A DNA stretch of 47,025 nt from Leifsonia aquatica H1aii (lineage in GTDB: Bacteria; Actinomycetota; Actinomycetes; Actinomycetales; Microbacteriaceae), in contig NZ_AYMR01000033.1 of the NCBI RefSeq assembly GCF_000633535.1, positions 1 through 47,025 of the forward strand, in the 5' to 3' direction. Under the pieces are notes generated by a model. The model saw nothing but the letters and a program-made list of their open reading frames with translations, did no database searches and was not told the DNA's origin. A program made the translations under genes and the position numbers. Numbering within the stretch: the first letter of the stretch is position 1; every line of letters begins with the position of its first letter. This document shows positions 1 through 8,477 of this stretch, piece by piece.

Positions 1-60
1 ATCAAGCCCCTCGCGCAGCGCCCGCACCCGTTCGAGTACGAGCTCTATTACGGCGTCTGA
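1..60 (+). CDS. C-terminal end of an unidentified protein (partial)
   Basis: An open frame enters from the left edge and stops with TGA at 58-60. Only 19 residues are visible, ending in FEYELYYGV, which is too little to identify the family. The next open frame begins two bases later. It is probably the last residues of a longer gene upstream in the same direction as the MFS and pyrophosphatase genes. Confidence 0.45.
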   Translation: MKPLAQRPHPFEYELYYGV

Positions 61-61
61 G

Positions 62-199
62 ATGTCGGCCGCCGCCACGACTTCTGCCGCAGCGCCGGCA
101 GAACACGAACGCTCCCGCGCCGTCATGGGTTCGTCCACGGGCCCGGTGCGGGAGCCAGAGGGGGAACGTCCTTCGCCGAGGCGTTCCCCCTCGACCTGA
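62..199 (+). CDS. Possible 45-residue hypothetical protein
   Basis: ATG at 62 follows the preceding stop by one base, and the frame runs 45 residues to TGA at 197-199. The product is low in complexity (Ala, Pro, Ser, Arg) with no domain I recognise. A perfect 10-bp inverted repeat (159-168 and 182-191) lies inside the frame, so the stretch may instead be an untranslated leader or terminator for its neighbours. No clear ribosome binding site is visible. I regard it as doubtful. Confidence 0.2.
   Translation: MSAAATTSAAAPAEHERSRAVMGSSTGPVREPEGERPSPRRSPST
159..191 (+). terminator. Hairpin between the partial gene and the MFS gene
   Basis: AGGGGGAACG at 159-168 is perfectly complementary to CGTTCCCCCT at 182-191, giving a 10-bp GC-rich stem with a 13-base loop. 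No T-run follows, so this is either a weak terminator for the upstream gene or a structured leader of the MFS-ppa pair, whose start lies 29 bases downstream. It does not resemble a fluoride aptamer. Confidence 0.45.
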
Positions 200-219
200 C
201 ACTTTCGGAGGATACGCCG

Positions 220-1449
220 ATGAGCGAACCACGTGGAACGGGCAAAGACCCGAACGAGCCCTGGATCACACCCGGCGTCGTCTCGATCGGGGCGGCGAGC
301 TTCTTCTCCGATTCCGGGCACGAGATCGCCACCAGTTTGATGCCAGCGTTCCTGACCAGTGTGCTCGGAGGTTCCGCGGCGCCGCTCGGTGTCATCGAAG
401 GGATCAGCGATGCTCTCACGGGTGTGACGAAAGTGGTGGGAGGCCCGCTCGCGAACGACCCGGGCCGCCGTCGCTCGCTCGCGACCGGCGGGTACATCTT
501 CACCGCCGTCGCGACGGCGGCGATCGGGCTGGCGACCACGGTGTGGCAGGTCGGCGTCCTCCGAGCATTCGCGTGGGCGGCACGCGGAGTGCGCTCACCG
601 GCCCGCGACTCTGTTCTCGGTTCGCTAGCGAACCCGAACGCGTACGGCAGATCGTTTGGTATCGAGCGGGTCGGGGATAATCTTGGCGCTGTCGTCGGCC
701 CGCTGCTGGCTGCCGGTTTGGTCGCCTGGGTTGGTATTCGTCCCGCGATCTGGTTTTCGTTCATCCCCGGCATCCTCGCTGCGGTTGCGATCATCGTCGC
801 GGCCAGGGAAGCGAAACGTCGCTTCGGCGACCAGGCGAAGGAGCGTGTCCGACTCAACATTGCAGGACTGCGGTCGGCGGGGCTCGGACGGCCGCTGGTG
901 CCTATCCTGCTGTTCGAGTGCGGCAATTTGGCCACCACGATGCTGATCCTCCGCGCGACCGACCAGCTCACCGCGCTCGGGTTCGCGTCCGCCGCGTCGC
1001 TGGCGATCCTGTTCTACGCCGGCCACAACGCCATCGCAGCCGCGATCTCCTTCATCGGTGGGGTCTGGCTCGATCGCGCCGGGCCACGCATCGTGTTCGC
1101 CGCCGGCGCCGCCGCCTACGTGCTCGGGTACGCAGCGTTCTCCGTCCCCAGCGTCGGGTGGGTTCTTCTGCTAGTCGGGTTCGTTCTGGCCGGGGCAGGC
1201 ATCGGTCTCGCAGAGACGGCGGAGTCTGCGCTTGTTGCGCGTACCCTTCCTGACCGTGTGCGAGGCAGCGGCTTCGGAGTTCTCGGCGGCATTCAAGCGG
1301 TCCGCAACATCGTCGGAACCGTCGTCGCGGGAATCCTCTACACGACTCTGTCGCCGACCGCAGCATTCGTCTACGCGGCCGCGTGGATGCTGCTGTCGCT
1401 GGCCGCCTCGGTCTTCTTCACCCATCCCAGTTCGGAAAGGACATCCTGA
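220..1449 (+). CDS. MFS transporter next to pyrophosphatase
   Basis: This 409-residue protein has about twelve hydrophobic segments and the length and layout of the major facilitator superfamily. Cytoplasmic-loop features fit, including a basic turn ([12 protein letters not shown]) after the second to third segment and [18 protein letters not shown] after segment four. The ATG at 220 is preceded by GGAGG with an 8-base spacer. Its stop overlaps the start of the pyrophosphatase gene (TGATG), so the two should be translationally coupled. The substrate cannot be read from sequence. Given the neighbouring fluoride-response genes it may export a toxic anion or phosphate-related metabolite, but this is inference only. 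Confidence 0.8.
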   Translation: MSEPRGTGKDPNEPWITPGVVSIGAASFFSDSGHEIATSLMPAFLTSVLGGSAAPLGVIEGISDALTGVTKVVGGPLANDPGRRRSLATGGYIFTAVATAAIGLATTVWQVGVLRAFAWAARGVRSPARDSVLGSLANPNAYGRSFGIERVGDNLGAVVGPLLAAGLVAWVGIRPAIWFSFIPGILAAVAIIVAAREAKRRFGDQAKERVRLNIAGLRSAGLGRPLVPILLFECGNLATTMLILRATDQLTALGFASAASLAILFYAGHNAIAAAISFIGGVWLDRAGPRIVFAAGAAAYVLGYAAFSVPSVGWVLLLVGFVLAGAGIGLAETAESALVARTLPDRVRGSGFGVLGGIQAVRNIVGTVVAGILYTTLSPTAAFVYAAAWMLLSLAASVFFTHPSSERTS

Positions 1450-1940
1450 TGCAGTTTGACGTCACTATCGAAATCCCGGCCGGCAGCAGCAACAAGTACG
1501 AGATCGACCACAACACCGGCCGGTTACGGCTGGATCGGACGCTCTTCTCCTCGATGGTGTACCCCGTCGACTACGGCTTCATCCCCGACACCCTTGGTGA
1601 GGACGGTGACCCGCTGGACGCGTTCGTCCTCCTCGAAGCGCCGGTAGTTCCGAACGTCGATGTCGCGTCGCGTCCTGTCGGTGTGCTGCGGATGACCGAC
1701 GAGGCGGGCATCGACTGGAAGATCATCTGTGTACCCGACGGTGATCCCCGCTGGGTCAGCATTCAGGATGTTTCGGACGTCCCTCAGGGACTCCTTGCGA
1801 AGATCGAGCACTTCTTCGCTCAGTACAAGGAGTTGGAGCCCGGAAAGCATGCGGAGCTCGCGGGATGGGGTGACAGGGTTGAGGCCGAACGGATCGTCGG
1901 CGACGCATTGGCTCGCGAACGAGGTCGCGGCGGCCACTGA
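1449..1940 (+). CDS. ppa: Inorganic pyrophosphatase (family I)
   Basis: This 163-residue soluble Mg-dependent pyrophosphatase hydrolyses PPi to two phosphates in the cytoplasm. Family I signatures are clear: the N-terminal strand with [26 protein letters not shown], and the metal-binding DGDPLDAFV motif (the DxDPxD aspartates). Length is typical for actinobacterial Ppa. The ATG at 1449 overlaps the MFS stop codon; an in-frame upstream extension to 1383 lies inside the MFS gene and is rejected. Family I pyrophosphatases are classical fluoride-inhibited enzymes and Ppa is a known fluoride-riboswitch regulon member, so its presence beside crcB and eno fits a spare copy of a fluoride target. No riboswitch is visible directly upstream; the promoter may lie left of the window. 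Confidence 0.93.
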   Translation: MQFDVTIEIPAGSSNKYEIDHNTGRLRLDRTLFSSMVYPVDYGFIPDTLGEDGDPLDAFVLLEAPVVPNVDVASRPVGVLRMTDEAGIDWKIICVPDGDPRWVSIQDVSDVPQGLLAKIEHFFAQYKELEPGKHAELAGWGDRVEAERIVGDALARERGRGGH

Positions 1941-1952
1941 TTACTCGTACCG

Positions 1953-3989
1953 TCATGCCAGAGCGGTCACCACGACGATGACCGCCAGCAGCGCGATCAG
2001 CATGTATGCCATGTACGCGTCCAGCCGACCGGACTGCAGCCTCCGGGCAGCGGCGACAACGGCACGCACGATCGGAAGCAGCGGGCGGTACAGGTAGCGC
2101 TGCACCACGTCGGTGACGTCTACGACGTAGCCGAGCCGGGCCGATGCCGCGGCGGGTCGTCCCGTCGATGTCTCGGGATCCGGGTTCAGCTCACGGAGCT
2201 CATGCCGTGTCATCAGCAGCGCGGCGAGCACCTTGCGGATCGGGTTGGCGAACCCGTAGGACGTGTACCCGGTGCGCCCTGGCGCGCCTTCCGAACCGGA
2301 GGTCCAGGCGGTCGTGCGTCGCACCCGCCAGAACCGGCGACCGGAGAACAGCACCGCCAAGATGATGGTGAGCACAGCGTAGGCGGGGATCACGATCCAC
2401 AGCCAGGTCGGCGACAGGGCGGAGAAGTCCGAGAACACCGGTTGGAGGATCCACCCGCCGACCAGAGCCCCCTCGGTCGCCGTCCCGACGAGCGGCCGGA
2501 CGCCGGCAGCGATCATCGCGACCACCAACGGTGCGAGTGCGGCGACCCCGAGGCAGACGGCGGCCAGGAGGATCGTCGCCACCCGGTGACTCCATGACCG
2601 TTCGATCGCGTCGCGGGCGGGATGCGAATTCGCCGGCTTGCCGAACGCGGTGAGCCCGACGAGGCGGACGAACGCGATCCCGGAGACGCCGATCGTGAGC
2701 GCGACGAGGATGCCGCACACCGCCATGCACAGTTGCAGCGGCAGCTCGTCGACCCGGAACTGCTGCATCAGCGCCTCCAACGTCATCCACTCGGAGGCGA
2801 ACCCTGCCGTCAACGGCATGCCGGCAAGTGTGAGCCCGCCGATAACGAGGCCGACACCGGCGAACGGCAAGGTTCGGGCGACCCCGCGAAGCTGACCGAG
2901 GTCGGTGGTCCCGAGCCCGGCCTCGACCGCATTCGCACTGATGAACAGCAGCGACTTCGCTGCGGCGTGGGTGATCACCTGGAGGGTTCCCGCCAACAGG
3001 CCGACGGCGACGAGCCGTTTCGAGCCGACCGCCTCGCCGACCATCGCGACCGCGAATCCGGCTCCGATCACGCCGGCGTTCTCCACGCTCGACCAGGCGA
3101 TCAGGCCGCGCAGATCGGCGTGGACGGCAGCATGGGCGATCCCGAGGATGGCCGACGCCCCGGCGAGCAGGAGGACGACGCAGGTGAGCCAGATCGGTCG
3201 TGCGCCGAGGACCTCCAGGGTTCGCCACAATCCGTAGAAGCCGGCGTTGACGGCCATGCCGGCCAGGAGGGCGCGGACCGGTCCGGGAGCGGCCGAGTAG
3301 CTGGGCGGCAGCCAGACATGGGCAGGCACGAGGCCGACCTTCACCGCGAACCCGGCGAGGAGGAGTGTGTAGCCGAGCGCCGTCCACGGGCCAGGATGCC
3401 TGCCGAGGTCGGAGAGGGCTATCGAACCGGACTGTGCTGCGAGGACGCCGCCGCCGAGCAGCAGCAGAGCGCCGCTGGTCTTGCTGAACCCGGCGGCGAG
3501 AACCGCTGCTCGCCCCCGTCCTGCTCGAGCCCGGTCGTAGCCAACGGCCAGGTAAAAGGAGAAGCCGAGCAACTCCCAACCGGCAAGCAGCAGGAACAGG
3601 TCGTTCGCGGTCAGCACCATCCCGACGGCGAGGCCGACGAGCGCGGCGGCCGAGCCGAGCCGTGGGCGGGTCGACCTGCCCCGGGTCAGCCCGGCCAGGA
3701 ACGCCGGGACGGCGACACCGAAGGTGATGACCAGGAAGAGCCCGGTCAACGCGTCCACGCGCAGCCCGATCGCGCCGAGGGGCGAGGAGGACTCCAGCGT
3801 CACGAGCTCGCCGGCACCGGCGAGTGCGCGAGCGCCGACGAAGACGAGGAGGACCGATGCGAGCACGGAGAGCGTCCACGATGTCGCTGCCGCGACCCTC
3901 GACCAACGCTGTGCTGACGCATCCGCCCGCAGCGCTGCCCAGCCGATGCCGCCGGCCGCAACGAAGAGGAGGAGCCCGACCACGGTCAT
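1953..3989 (-). CDS. Proton-pumping antiporter-like subunit (HyfB/HycC/NuoL-like, Rv0083-like)
   Basis: This 678-residue polytopic membrane protein of the complex I/Mrp antiporter family has about fourteen to sixteen hydrophobic segments. Typical core sequences are present: LAGWELLGFSFYLAVGYD, HVWLPPSYSAAPGPVRALLAG and HAAAKSLLFISANAVE, with the conserved Glu, Lys and His of the half-channels. It is the last gene of the minus-strand complex. Its ATG overlaps the stop of the preceding small-subunit gene as TGATG; a TTG one codon upstream is an alternative start. In related complexes (HyfB, HycC) this subunit couples redox chemistry to ion translocation. Here the catalytic partners lack their metal ligands, so what drives it is unclear. 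The gene ends 13 bases from the convergent ppa stop. Confidence 0.88.
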   Translation of the reverse strand: MTVVGLLLFVAAGGIGWAALRADASAQRWSRVAAATSWTLSVLASVLLVFVGARALAGAGELVTLESSSPLGAIGLRVDALTGLFLVITFGVAVPAFLAGLTRGRSTRPRLGSAAALVGLAVGMVLTANDLFLLLAGWELLGFSFYLAVGYDRARAGRGRAAVLAAGFSKTSGALLLLGGGVLAAQSGSIALSDLGRHPGPWTALGYTLLLAGFAVKVGLVPAHVWLPPSYSAAPGPVRALLAGMAVNAGFYGLWRTLEVLGARPIWLTCVVLLLAGASAILGIAHAAVHADLRGLIAWSSVENAGVIGAGFAVAMVGEAVGSKRLVAVGLLAGTLQVITHAAAKSLLFISANAVEAGLGTTDLGQLRGVARTLPFAGVGLVIGGLTLAGMPLTAGFASEWMTLEALMQQFRVDELPLQLCMAVCGILVALTIGVSGIAFVRLVGLTAFGKPANSHPARDAIERSWSHRVATILLAAVCLGVAALAPLVVAMIAAGVRPLVGTATEGALVGGWILQPVFSDFSALSPTWLWIVIPAYAVLTIILAVLFSGRRFWRVRRTTAWTSGSEGAPGRTGYTSYGFANPIRKVLAALLMTRHELRELNPDPETSTGRPAAASARLGYVVDVTDVVQRYLYRPLLPIVRAVVAAARRLQSGRLDAYMAYMLIALLAVIVVVTALA

Positions 3990-4780
3990 CAATTCGTCTC
4001 CTTCCGGTCAGGCAGCCGGTCGAGCGCCAGCAGGATCCCTTGCAGGATCGCGAACGGGGTGGCCGGTGAGCCGGGCACCCACACGTCGACGTCGAGAAGG
4101 CCGCCGATGCCGCCGGAGACGGCATAGCCGGCGCCGACGATGCCTCCGCTGATCGCATCCACTCCGGTGGCGATCACGACGGTCGGTTCGGGCATCGCGT
4201 CGAGGGTTGCTCGAAGCGCCGCCGTCATGCCGTGCGCACCCACCCCGGTGACGAGCAGGATGTCGGCGTGCCGTGGGCTGGCGGTGAAGAACAGGCCGAG
4301 GCGGTGGAGGTCGTAGACGGGGTTGGTCAGCGCCTGCACCTCCCACTCGTCGGATCCGTCCGAGCCGGTGTCGATGTGCCGCAGGTGGACGGATCGCCGC
4401 AAACGCCGGACGCGGGCACCGAGTTCGGCGCGGAGGGCGCGAAGCGTCTCGTCGGTCTCGACGGGTTCGCCGACCACGATGCTGCGGCGGGTCAGCCCGG
4501 CGATGTCGGATCCGTCGCGCCACGTGAAGGTGTGCGGAGCGATCAGCGGGCAGCGTCCACAGAGGACGCACCGGCCGCGGTCGAGCCGCAGTCGTCCGTC
4601 GTCTCCGCGATAGATCGCCTGCGTGGGGCAAGCGTCGATGGCGTGCTCGGTGTCTCGGTCGGCTGCCCCTGGCGCGGTGACGTCGATGCTGCCCGGGAAC
4701 GCGTCGCCGTACTCGTCGGGTCGTTTGGGCCACTGGGTGGTGATCACCCCGTCGCGGAGTCCTCGTGTCGCCCACGGCAT
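3989..4780 (-). CDS. Ferredoxin-NuoB-like fusion without proximal cluster ligands (Rv0082-like)
   Basis: This 263-residue protein carries a short ferredoxin-like domain followed by a NuoB/HycG (NiFe small subunit) domain. Only four cysteines exist: C51 (in DACP) and C71, C74, C77 (CVLCGRC), enough for one [4Fe-4S] cluster. The NuoB-like domain keeps the fold signatures ALTNPVYDLHRLG, ASPRHADILLVTG and DVDVWVPGSP. All four positions that normally hold the proximal-cluster cysteines are changed: D141 and D144 in GSDGSDEWE, D208 in GVDAISGG and S238 in VPGSP. Three of the four replacements are Asp. The start abuts the large-subunit stop. It resembles mycobacterial Rv0082 in gene order. It probably serves as a structural or electron-entry subunit rather than a hydrogenase subunit. 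Confidence 0.82.
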   Translation of the reverse strand: MPWATRGLRDGVITTQWPKRPDEYGDAFPGSIDVTAPGAADRDTEHAIDACPTQAIYRGDDGRLRLDRGRCVLCGRCPLIAPHTFTWRDGSDIAGLTRRSIVVGEPVETDETLRALRAELGARVRRLRRSVHLRHIDTGSDGSDEWEVQALTNPVYDLHRLGLFFTASPRHADILLVTGVGAHGMTAALRATLDAMPEPTVVIATGVDAISGGIVGAGYAVSGGIGGLLDVDVWVPGSPATPFAILQGILLALDRLPDRKETN

Positions 4781-6274
4781 CTACATCGCCACCCCTGCTG
4801 CGCTGAGTCCGAAGCTGAACTCGATGAAGGCGAAGTCGGTGAGGACGTCGCCGATGAACACGTCGTGGAAGAGGACGAGGTTGTGCAGGGACGGCGTCCG
4901 AGCGAAGCAGCGCACGATCCGGCCGTCCTCCACCTCGGTGACGTAGACGATCTCGCCATGCGGCCCTTCCGCCCAGCCGATCGCGCTCCCCGATGCGGCG
5001 GAGACATGCGCGCGGGAGCTCTCGCCGGCTGTGTCCCGCAGCGCGGCACACGCGCGTTCGATGAGCAGCATCGAGGTCTCGACCTCCGTCCAGCGAACCC
5101 GGGTGCGGGCCAGAACGTCAGCGGTCTCCTCGACGGCGGGCTCCAACCCGTCCACCAGCAGCGGGTACGCATCGGTCGGTCGGGACCACCGGTTGTCGTC
5201 GACCGTCCCGCTGCCGCGGCCGACGGGGCCGAGCGCGCCCCACTCGGCGGCATGGGCCGGATCGAGCCTGCCCGTCCCGCGAAGCCGGTCGAGGAACGAC
5301 GGGGTCTTCATCGCCAACACCGCATCCGGCCGGATCCGGTCGGCCAGGTCGTGGACAGCGTCCCTGACCTCGTCCGGGCTGAGCCGCAGCGGTCGTGTGA
5401 TTCCGCCGGGGGCGACGAAGGAGCGACCGAACCGGCTTCCGGTCAGGGCGCTCATCAGCCGCAGCGTGGACTCCTTGTGCCAGGAGAACCGGGTGTTCGC
5501 CACTGCCAGACCGGCAGCCTCCGTGAGCTTCATGGCCACGTCGAGGTGGTTGGCGATTCGTTCGACCTCGGCGACGACGACCCGCGACAGCTGCGCCCGC
5601 AGCGGCGGGACGGTGCCGGTGAGCGCTTCGATGGAGTGGGCGTACGCCGTCGCGTGGGAGACCGAAGCGATTCCTTCGACCCGTTCGGCGACCAGCGCGC
5701 CGTCCTCGACGCTGCGGCCTTCGAACGCTTTGGCGATGCCGCGGTGTTTGTAGTGCGGGCGGATGTTCAGCCGGGGGATGTCCTCGCCAGGGGTCTCGAC
5801 GAGGTACTCGATCGATTCGGCGACGCCGGAACGTACCGGCCCGTAGGCGATCGTGAACAGCCCGCGGCCCTCCACGTCGATCGGTCCTGGCGGTGTTGCG
5901 GTGCGCACTGCAGACGACGCCGACCCGGTGCCGTTCTGACCGGGTCGGGGGCGAACGGAACCGTCGACGACCGGCAGCAGGAGCGGGTCGAGGCGGGGAT
6001 GCCCGACCGGCACGACGCCGGACAGATCCGCGGCAGCGCGTTCGTACCAGAACGCACTCGGGATCAACGGCGTCAGCGACGGATAACGCAGCCCGTCACC
6101 GTCGTCGGCGACGTCCGTCGCCAGCAGTTCGAAGCCTCCGTTGACGGCGAGCAGTGCCGTCAGCCGGCAGCCTGCGGCCGTCGCGGTGCCGTAGAGTCCG
6201 GCGAACCGTGCCCCGTCCGCGACGCTGTCGCGGATCGTCTCCCGCCACTGCTCCGCCAGCTGGATCTCGCTCAT
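4781..6274 (-). CDS. hycE: HycE/NuoD-like large subunit lacking NiFe ligands
   Basis: This 497-residue protein has an N-terminal 30-kDa (NuoC-like) region and a NuoD/HycE-like 49-kDa region, as in formate hydrogenlyase large subunits. Recognisable stretches include IAYGPVRSGVAES, LNIRPHYKHRGIAKAFEG, VSHATAYAHSIEALTG and SRVVVAEVERIANHLDVA. In hydrogenases the first motif reads RxCGxC; here it is R198-V-E-G-I-A203, so both cysteines are replaced (E200, A203). The C-terminal DPCxxC motif is also absent (SFGLSAAG). Nickel-iron chemistry is therefore not expected, as in complex I NuoD and in energy-converting-hydrogenase-related (Ehr) complexes. The ATG overlaps the hycQ-like stop (ATGA). The physiological substrate is unknown. 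Confidence 0.87.
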   Translation of the reverse strand: MSEIQLAEQWRETIRDSVADGARFAGLYGTATAAGCRLTALLAVNGGFELLATDVADDGDGLRYPSLTPLIPSAFWYERAAADLSGVVPVGHPRLDPLLLPVVDGSVRPRPGQNGTGSASSAVRTATPPGPIDVEGRGLFTIAYGPVRSGVAESIEYLVETPGEDIPRLNIRPHYKHRGIAKAFEGRSVEDGALVAERVEGIASVSHATAYAHSIEALTGTVPPLRAQLSRVVVAEVERIANHLDVAMKLTEAAGLAVANTRFSWHKESTLRLMSALTGSRFGRSFVAPGGITRPLRLSPDEVRDAVHDLADRIRPDAVLAMKTPSFLDRLRGTGRLDPAHAAEWGALGPVGRGSGTVDDNRWSRPTDAYPLLVDGLEPAVEETADVLARTRVRWTEVETSMLLIERACAALRDTAGESSRAHVSAASGSAIGWAEGPHGEIVYVTEVEDGRIVRCFARTPSLHNLVLFHDVFIGDVLTDFAFIEFSFGLSAAGVAM

Positions 6275-7768
6275 CGCCCCACCCCCAGCTGTTGGGCGCC
6301 TGCGTTCAGCAGGGCGGTCAGCGCGTCCGGTGGATGCACCCCGAGCCAGAACAGTGCGGCGATCGCTACGACGACAGGGACCACCATCCACACGCTCGGC
6401 TCGCCGCGGGTCGGAAGGGGTTCCCCATCGTCTGCCGGCCGGAACAGCATCCGGGGTGACCGCCATCGACAGGCCGAAGAACGCGAAGGTCACCAGTACG
6501 ACCAGGGCGGCGGCCCCGGCGGTCTTCGCCCCTTGGAGGCCGCCGATGACGATCTGGAACTCGCTGCGGAAGATGCTGAACGGTGGCAGCGCGCACAGCG
6601 CGAAGATCGCCAGCAGGAACAGCGTCGCCGACCACGGCAGCACGTCGAGCCCGTCGCGTATCCGTCGGAGCTCTTTCGTCCGGTAGTTGTGGACGAACAC
6701 ACCCGCGCCCATGAACGCGGCGCCCTTGCCGAGCGCGTGGCCGAGCACGTGGAGAAGGACACCGGCGAAGGCGAGGGGGGTTCCGAAGCTGACACCGATC
6801 GCGAGGATGCCCATGTGCTCGATGCTGGAGTACGCGAGCATCCGTTTGAGGTTCTTCTGGTCGAACAGGTAGAGCGCCGCCAGCAGCAGGGAAAGCACGC
6901 CGAAGATCAGCAGCATGGTCTGCGGGAAGGTCGGGCCGAGCGCGGCGACGGCGACCTGGAAATAGCGGACGATGGCGTAGAAGCTGGTCGCCAGCAAAGC
7001 CCCGGACAGCAGCGCCGAAACCGGGGTCGGCGCCTCGGAGTGCGCGTCAGGCAACCAGGTGTGCACGGGGAAGAGACCGACCTTCGTCCCGTATCCGACA
7101 ACTGCAAGAGCGAACGCGAGCTGCACCGGCGTCGACGGAAGGTGCTTCGCAGCATCCAGCAGCGGCGCGAAAGCCAGGTCGTAGGAGGAGCCGAGCGCCG
7201 TGGCTCCGGCGTAGTAGAGCATGATCGTGGCTAACAGTGCGATGCCGAGCCCTGAGGAGGCGATGAGGACGTACTTCCAGGCGGCTTCCGCCGCTTCGTC
7301 CGTGTTGTCGAGGGCGACGAGGAGGGCGGAGACGACGGTCGTGATCTCCACGGCGATCCAGAGCAGCGCGAGCCCGTTGACCAGAGGTGCGCAGATCATC
7401 GACCAGGCGAAGATGTTGAAGCCTGCGTAGAACCGGGCGGAGTAACACCGGAAGCTGCGATCGACGCTGACGCTCGAACCGGCTGCCGCGCGGGCACGGT
7501 CACCGAAGTAGCCGACGGCGTAGATGCTGGTCAGCGCAAACAGGGACGTCGTCGCCAGGAGGAACACGCAGCCGACCGCATCCAGACGGAGATAGCCGGT
7601 CACCTCCACGGTGCCGGTGGTGGCTGCCGGGATGAGCACGATCGAGAAGGCGACGCAGGCGATGGAGACGACCACTGTCAGGGCGCGGGCGACCCGGTAC
7701 GGAGTGACGAAGGAGATGATCGCGGCGACGAGCGGCAGGGTGATGAGGAGGATCAGCAGTGTCGACAT
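6271..7768 (-). pseudogene. hycQ: HycQ/HyfF-like antiporter subunit with a frameshift
   Basis: This is a membrane subunit of the NuoN/NuoL/HyfF type, with signatures VGYGTKVGLFPVHTWLPDAH, SEAPTPVSALLSGALL and LGHALGKGAAFMGAGV. The frame from ATG 7768 is intact to about 6458, then a run of four G on the plus strand (6453-6456) shifts it. Removing one base restores about 60 residues (RMLFRPADDGEPLP... WMVVPVVVAIAALFWLG) with a final transmembrane segment and a TGA at 6271-6273 overlapping the next ATG, which is exactly the expected operon junction. Repaired length would be about 498 residues, near the 488 expected for mycobacterial HycQ. Without repair the frame reads through into the hycE-like gene. 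Sequencing error, recent mutation and programmed slippage all remain possible. Confidence 0.8.
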
Positions 7769-7769
7769 C

Positions 7770-8477
7770 TCAGCCTCGCAACCGGTCGAGCGGGACGGTG
7801 GAGAGCGTGTTGGAGCGGCCGTGGTGGATGCGGATGAGCACACCGAAGACCACGACGGCGACCAGCAGGTCGAACAGGAACGCGACCTCGAGGATGAGCG
7901 GAAGCCCGGCGGCCACGACCAGGCTCGCCATCGAGACACCGTTCTCCAGCGAGAAGAACCCGATCGCCTGACTGACCACGTCGCGGCGCAGGATCATCAG
8001 CACGAACGAGACCAGGACCACCGCCATCGACAGGCTCAGTGCGGTCGAAGGGAGGACAGGGGAGTCGATGTGCAGGGCGCCGACGGCGAAGAACCCGAAC
8101 GCGGCGACGATCAGGGCGATCACGACCTCGCTGGCCACGCCGACCGCGCCGCTGCCGGCGATCTCGGTTCCGGAGCGGCGCAACTGTCGCAGTATGACCA
8201 GCGGGACGATCACCACCTTGAGGGCGAAGGAGATCGCAGCCAATGCGTAGAGCTCGGGGATGCCACGGCCGGCGCCCACCACGAAGGCGAGAACACTGAC
8301 CGCCGCGGATTGCATCGCGTACAGCCCCACCTGGGAGCGCAGCATCGCCGCACGCAGCATCCCGAACTCGAGCAGCAGGACGATCACGGCGACCGTGTTC
8401 GCGGTGCCCTCGTAGACGGTCAGCACGTTCTGGGTCGCGGTCGCGACGCCTCTCACGATCGCAGACACAGGGGGCAT
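7770..8477 (-). CDS. hycP: HycP/HyfE-like membrane subunit
   Basis: This 235-residue protein has about seven hydrophobic segments and corresponds in size, content and position to HyfE/HycP (Rv0085, about 220 residues). HyfE proteins combine NuoK-like features; the stretch GFFSLENGVSMASLVVAAGLP, with its membrane Glu, is characteristic. The ATG overlaps the stop of the hycD-like gene (TGATG at 8475-8479), and one base separates its stop from the hycQ-like start. It would form part of the ion-translocating arm of the complex. Confidence 0.85.
   Translation of the reverse strand: MPPVSAIVRGVATATQNVLTVYEGTANTVAVIVLLLEFGMLRAAMLRSQVGLYAMQSAAVSVLAFVVGAGRGIPELYALAAISFALKVVIVPLVILRQLRRSGTEIAGSGAVGVASEVVIALIVAAFGFFAVGALHIDSPVLPSTALSLSMAVVLVSFVLMILRRDVVSQAIGFFSLENGVSMASLVVAAGLPLILEVAFLFDLLVAVVVFGVLIRIHHGRSNTLSTVPLDRLRG

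Noticed and set aside
3989-6274. Active NiFe hydrogenase or formate hydrogenlyase
   Set aside because: All NiFe-binding cysteines and the proximal cluster cysteines are missing, and no hydrogenase maturation or formate dehydrogenase genes are in the window.
4232-7234. A 1000-codon plus-strand open frame opposite the complex genes
   Set aside because: It is antisense to well-conserved hycE/hycQ/Rv0082-like genes, has Glu/Gly/Arg-rich low-complexity composition and matches no family; it results from high GC at third positions.
4781-7939. An apparent 1052-residue fusion of HycQ-like and HycE-like proteins
   Set aside because: The fusion arises only because a one-base frameshift removes the HycQ stop. 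The restored frame ends with ATGA exactly at the HycE start.
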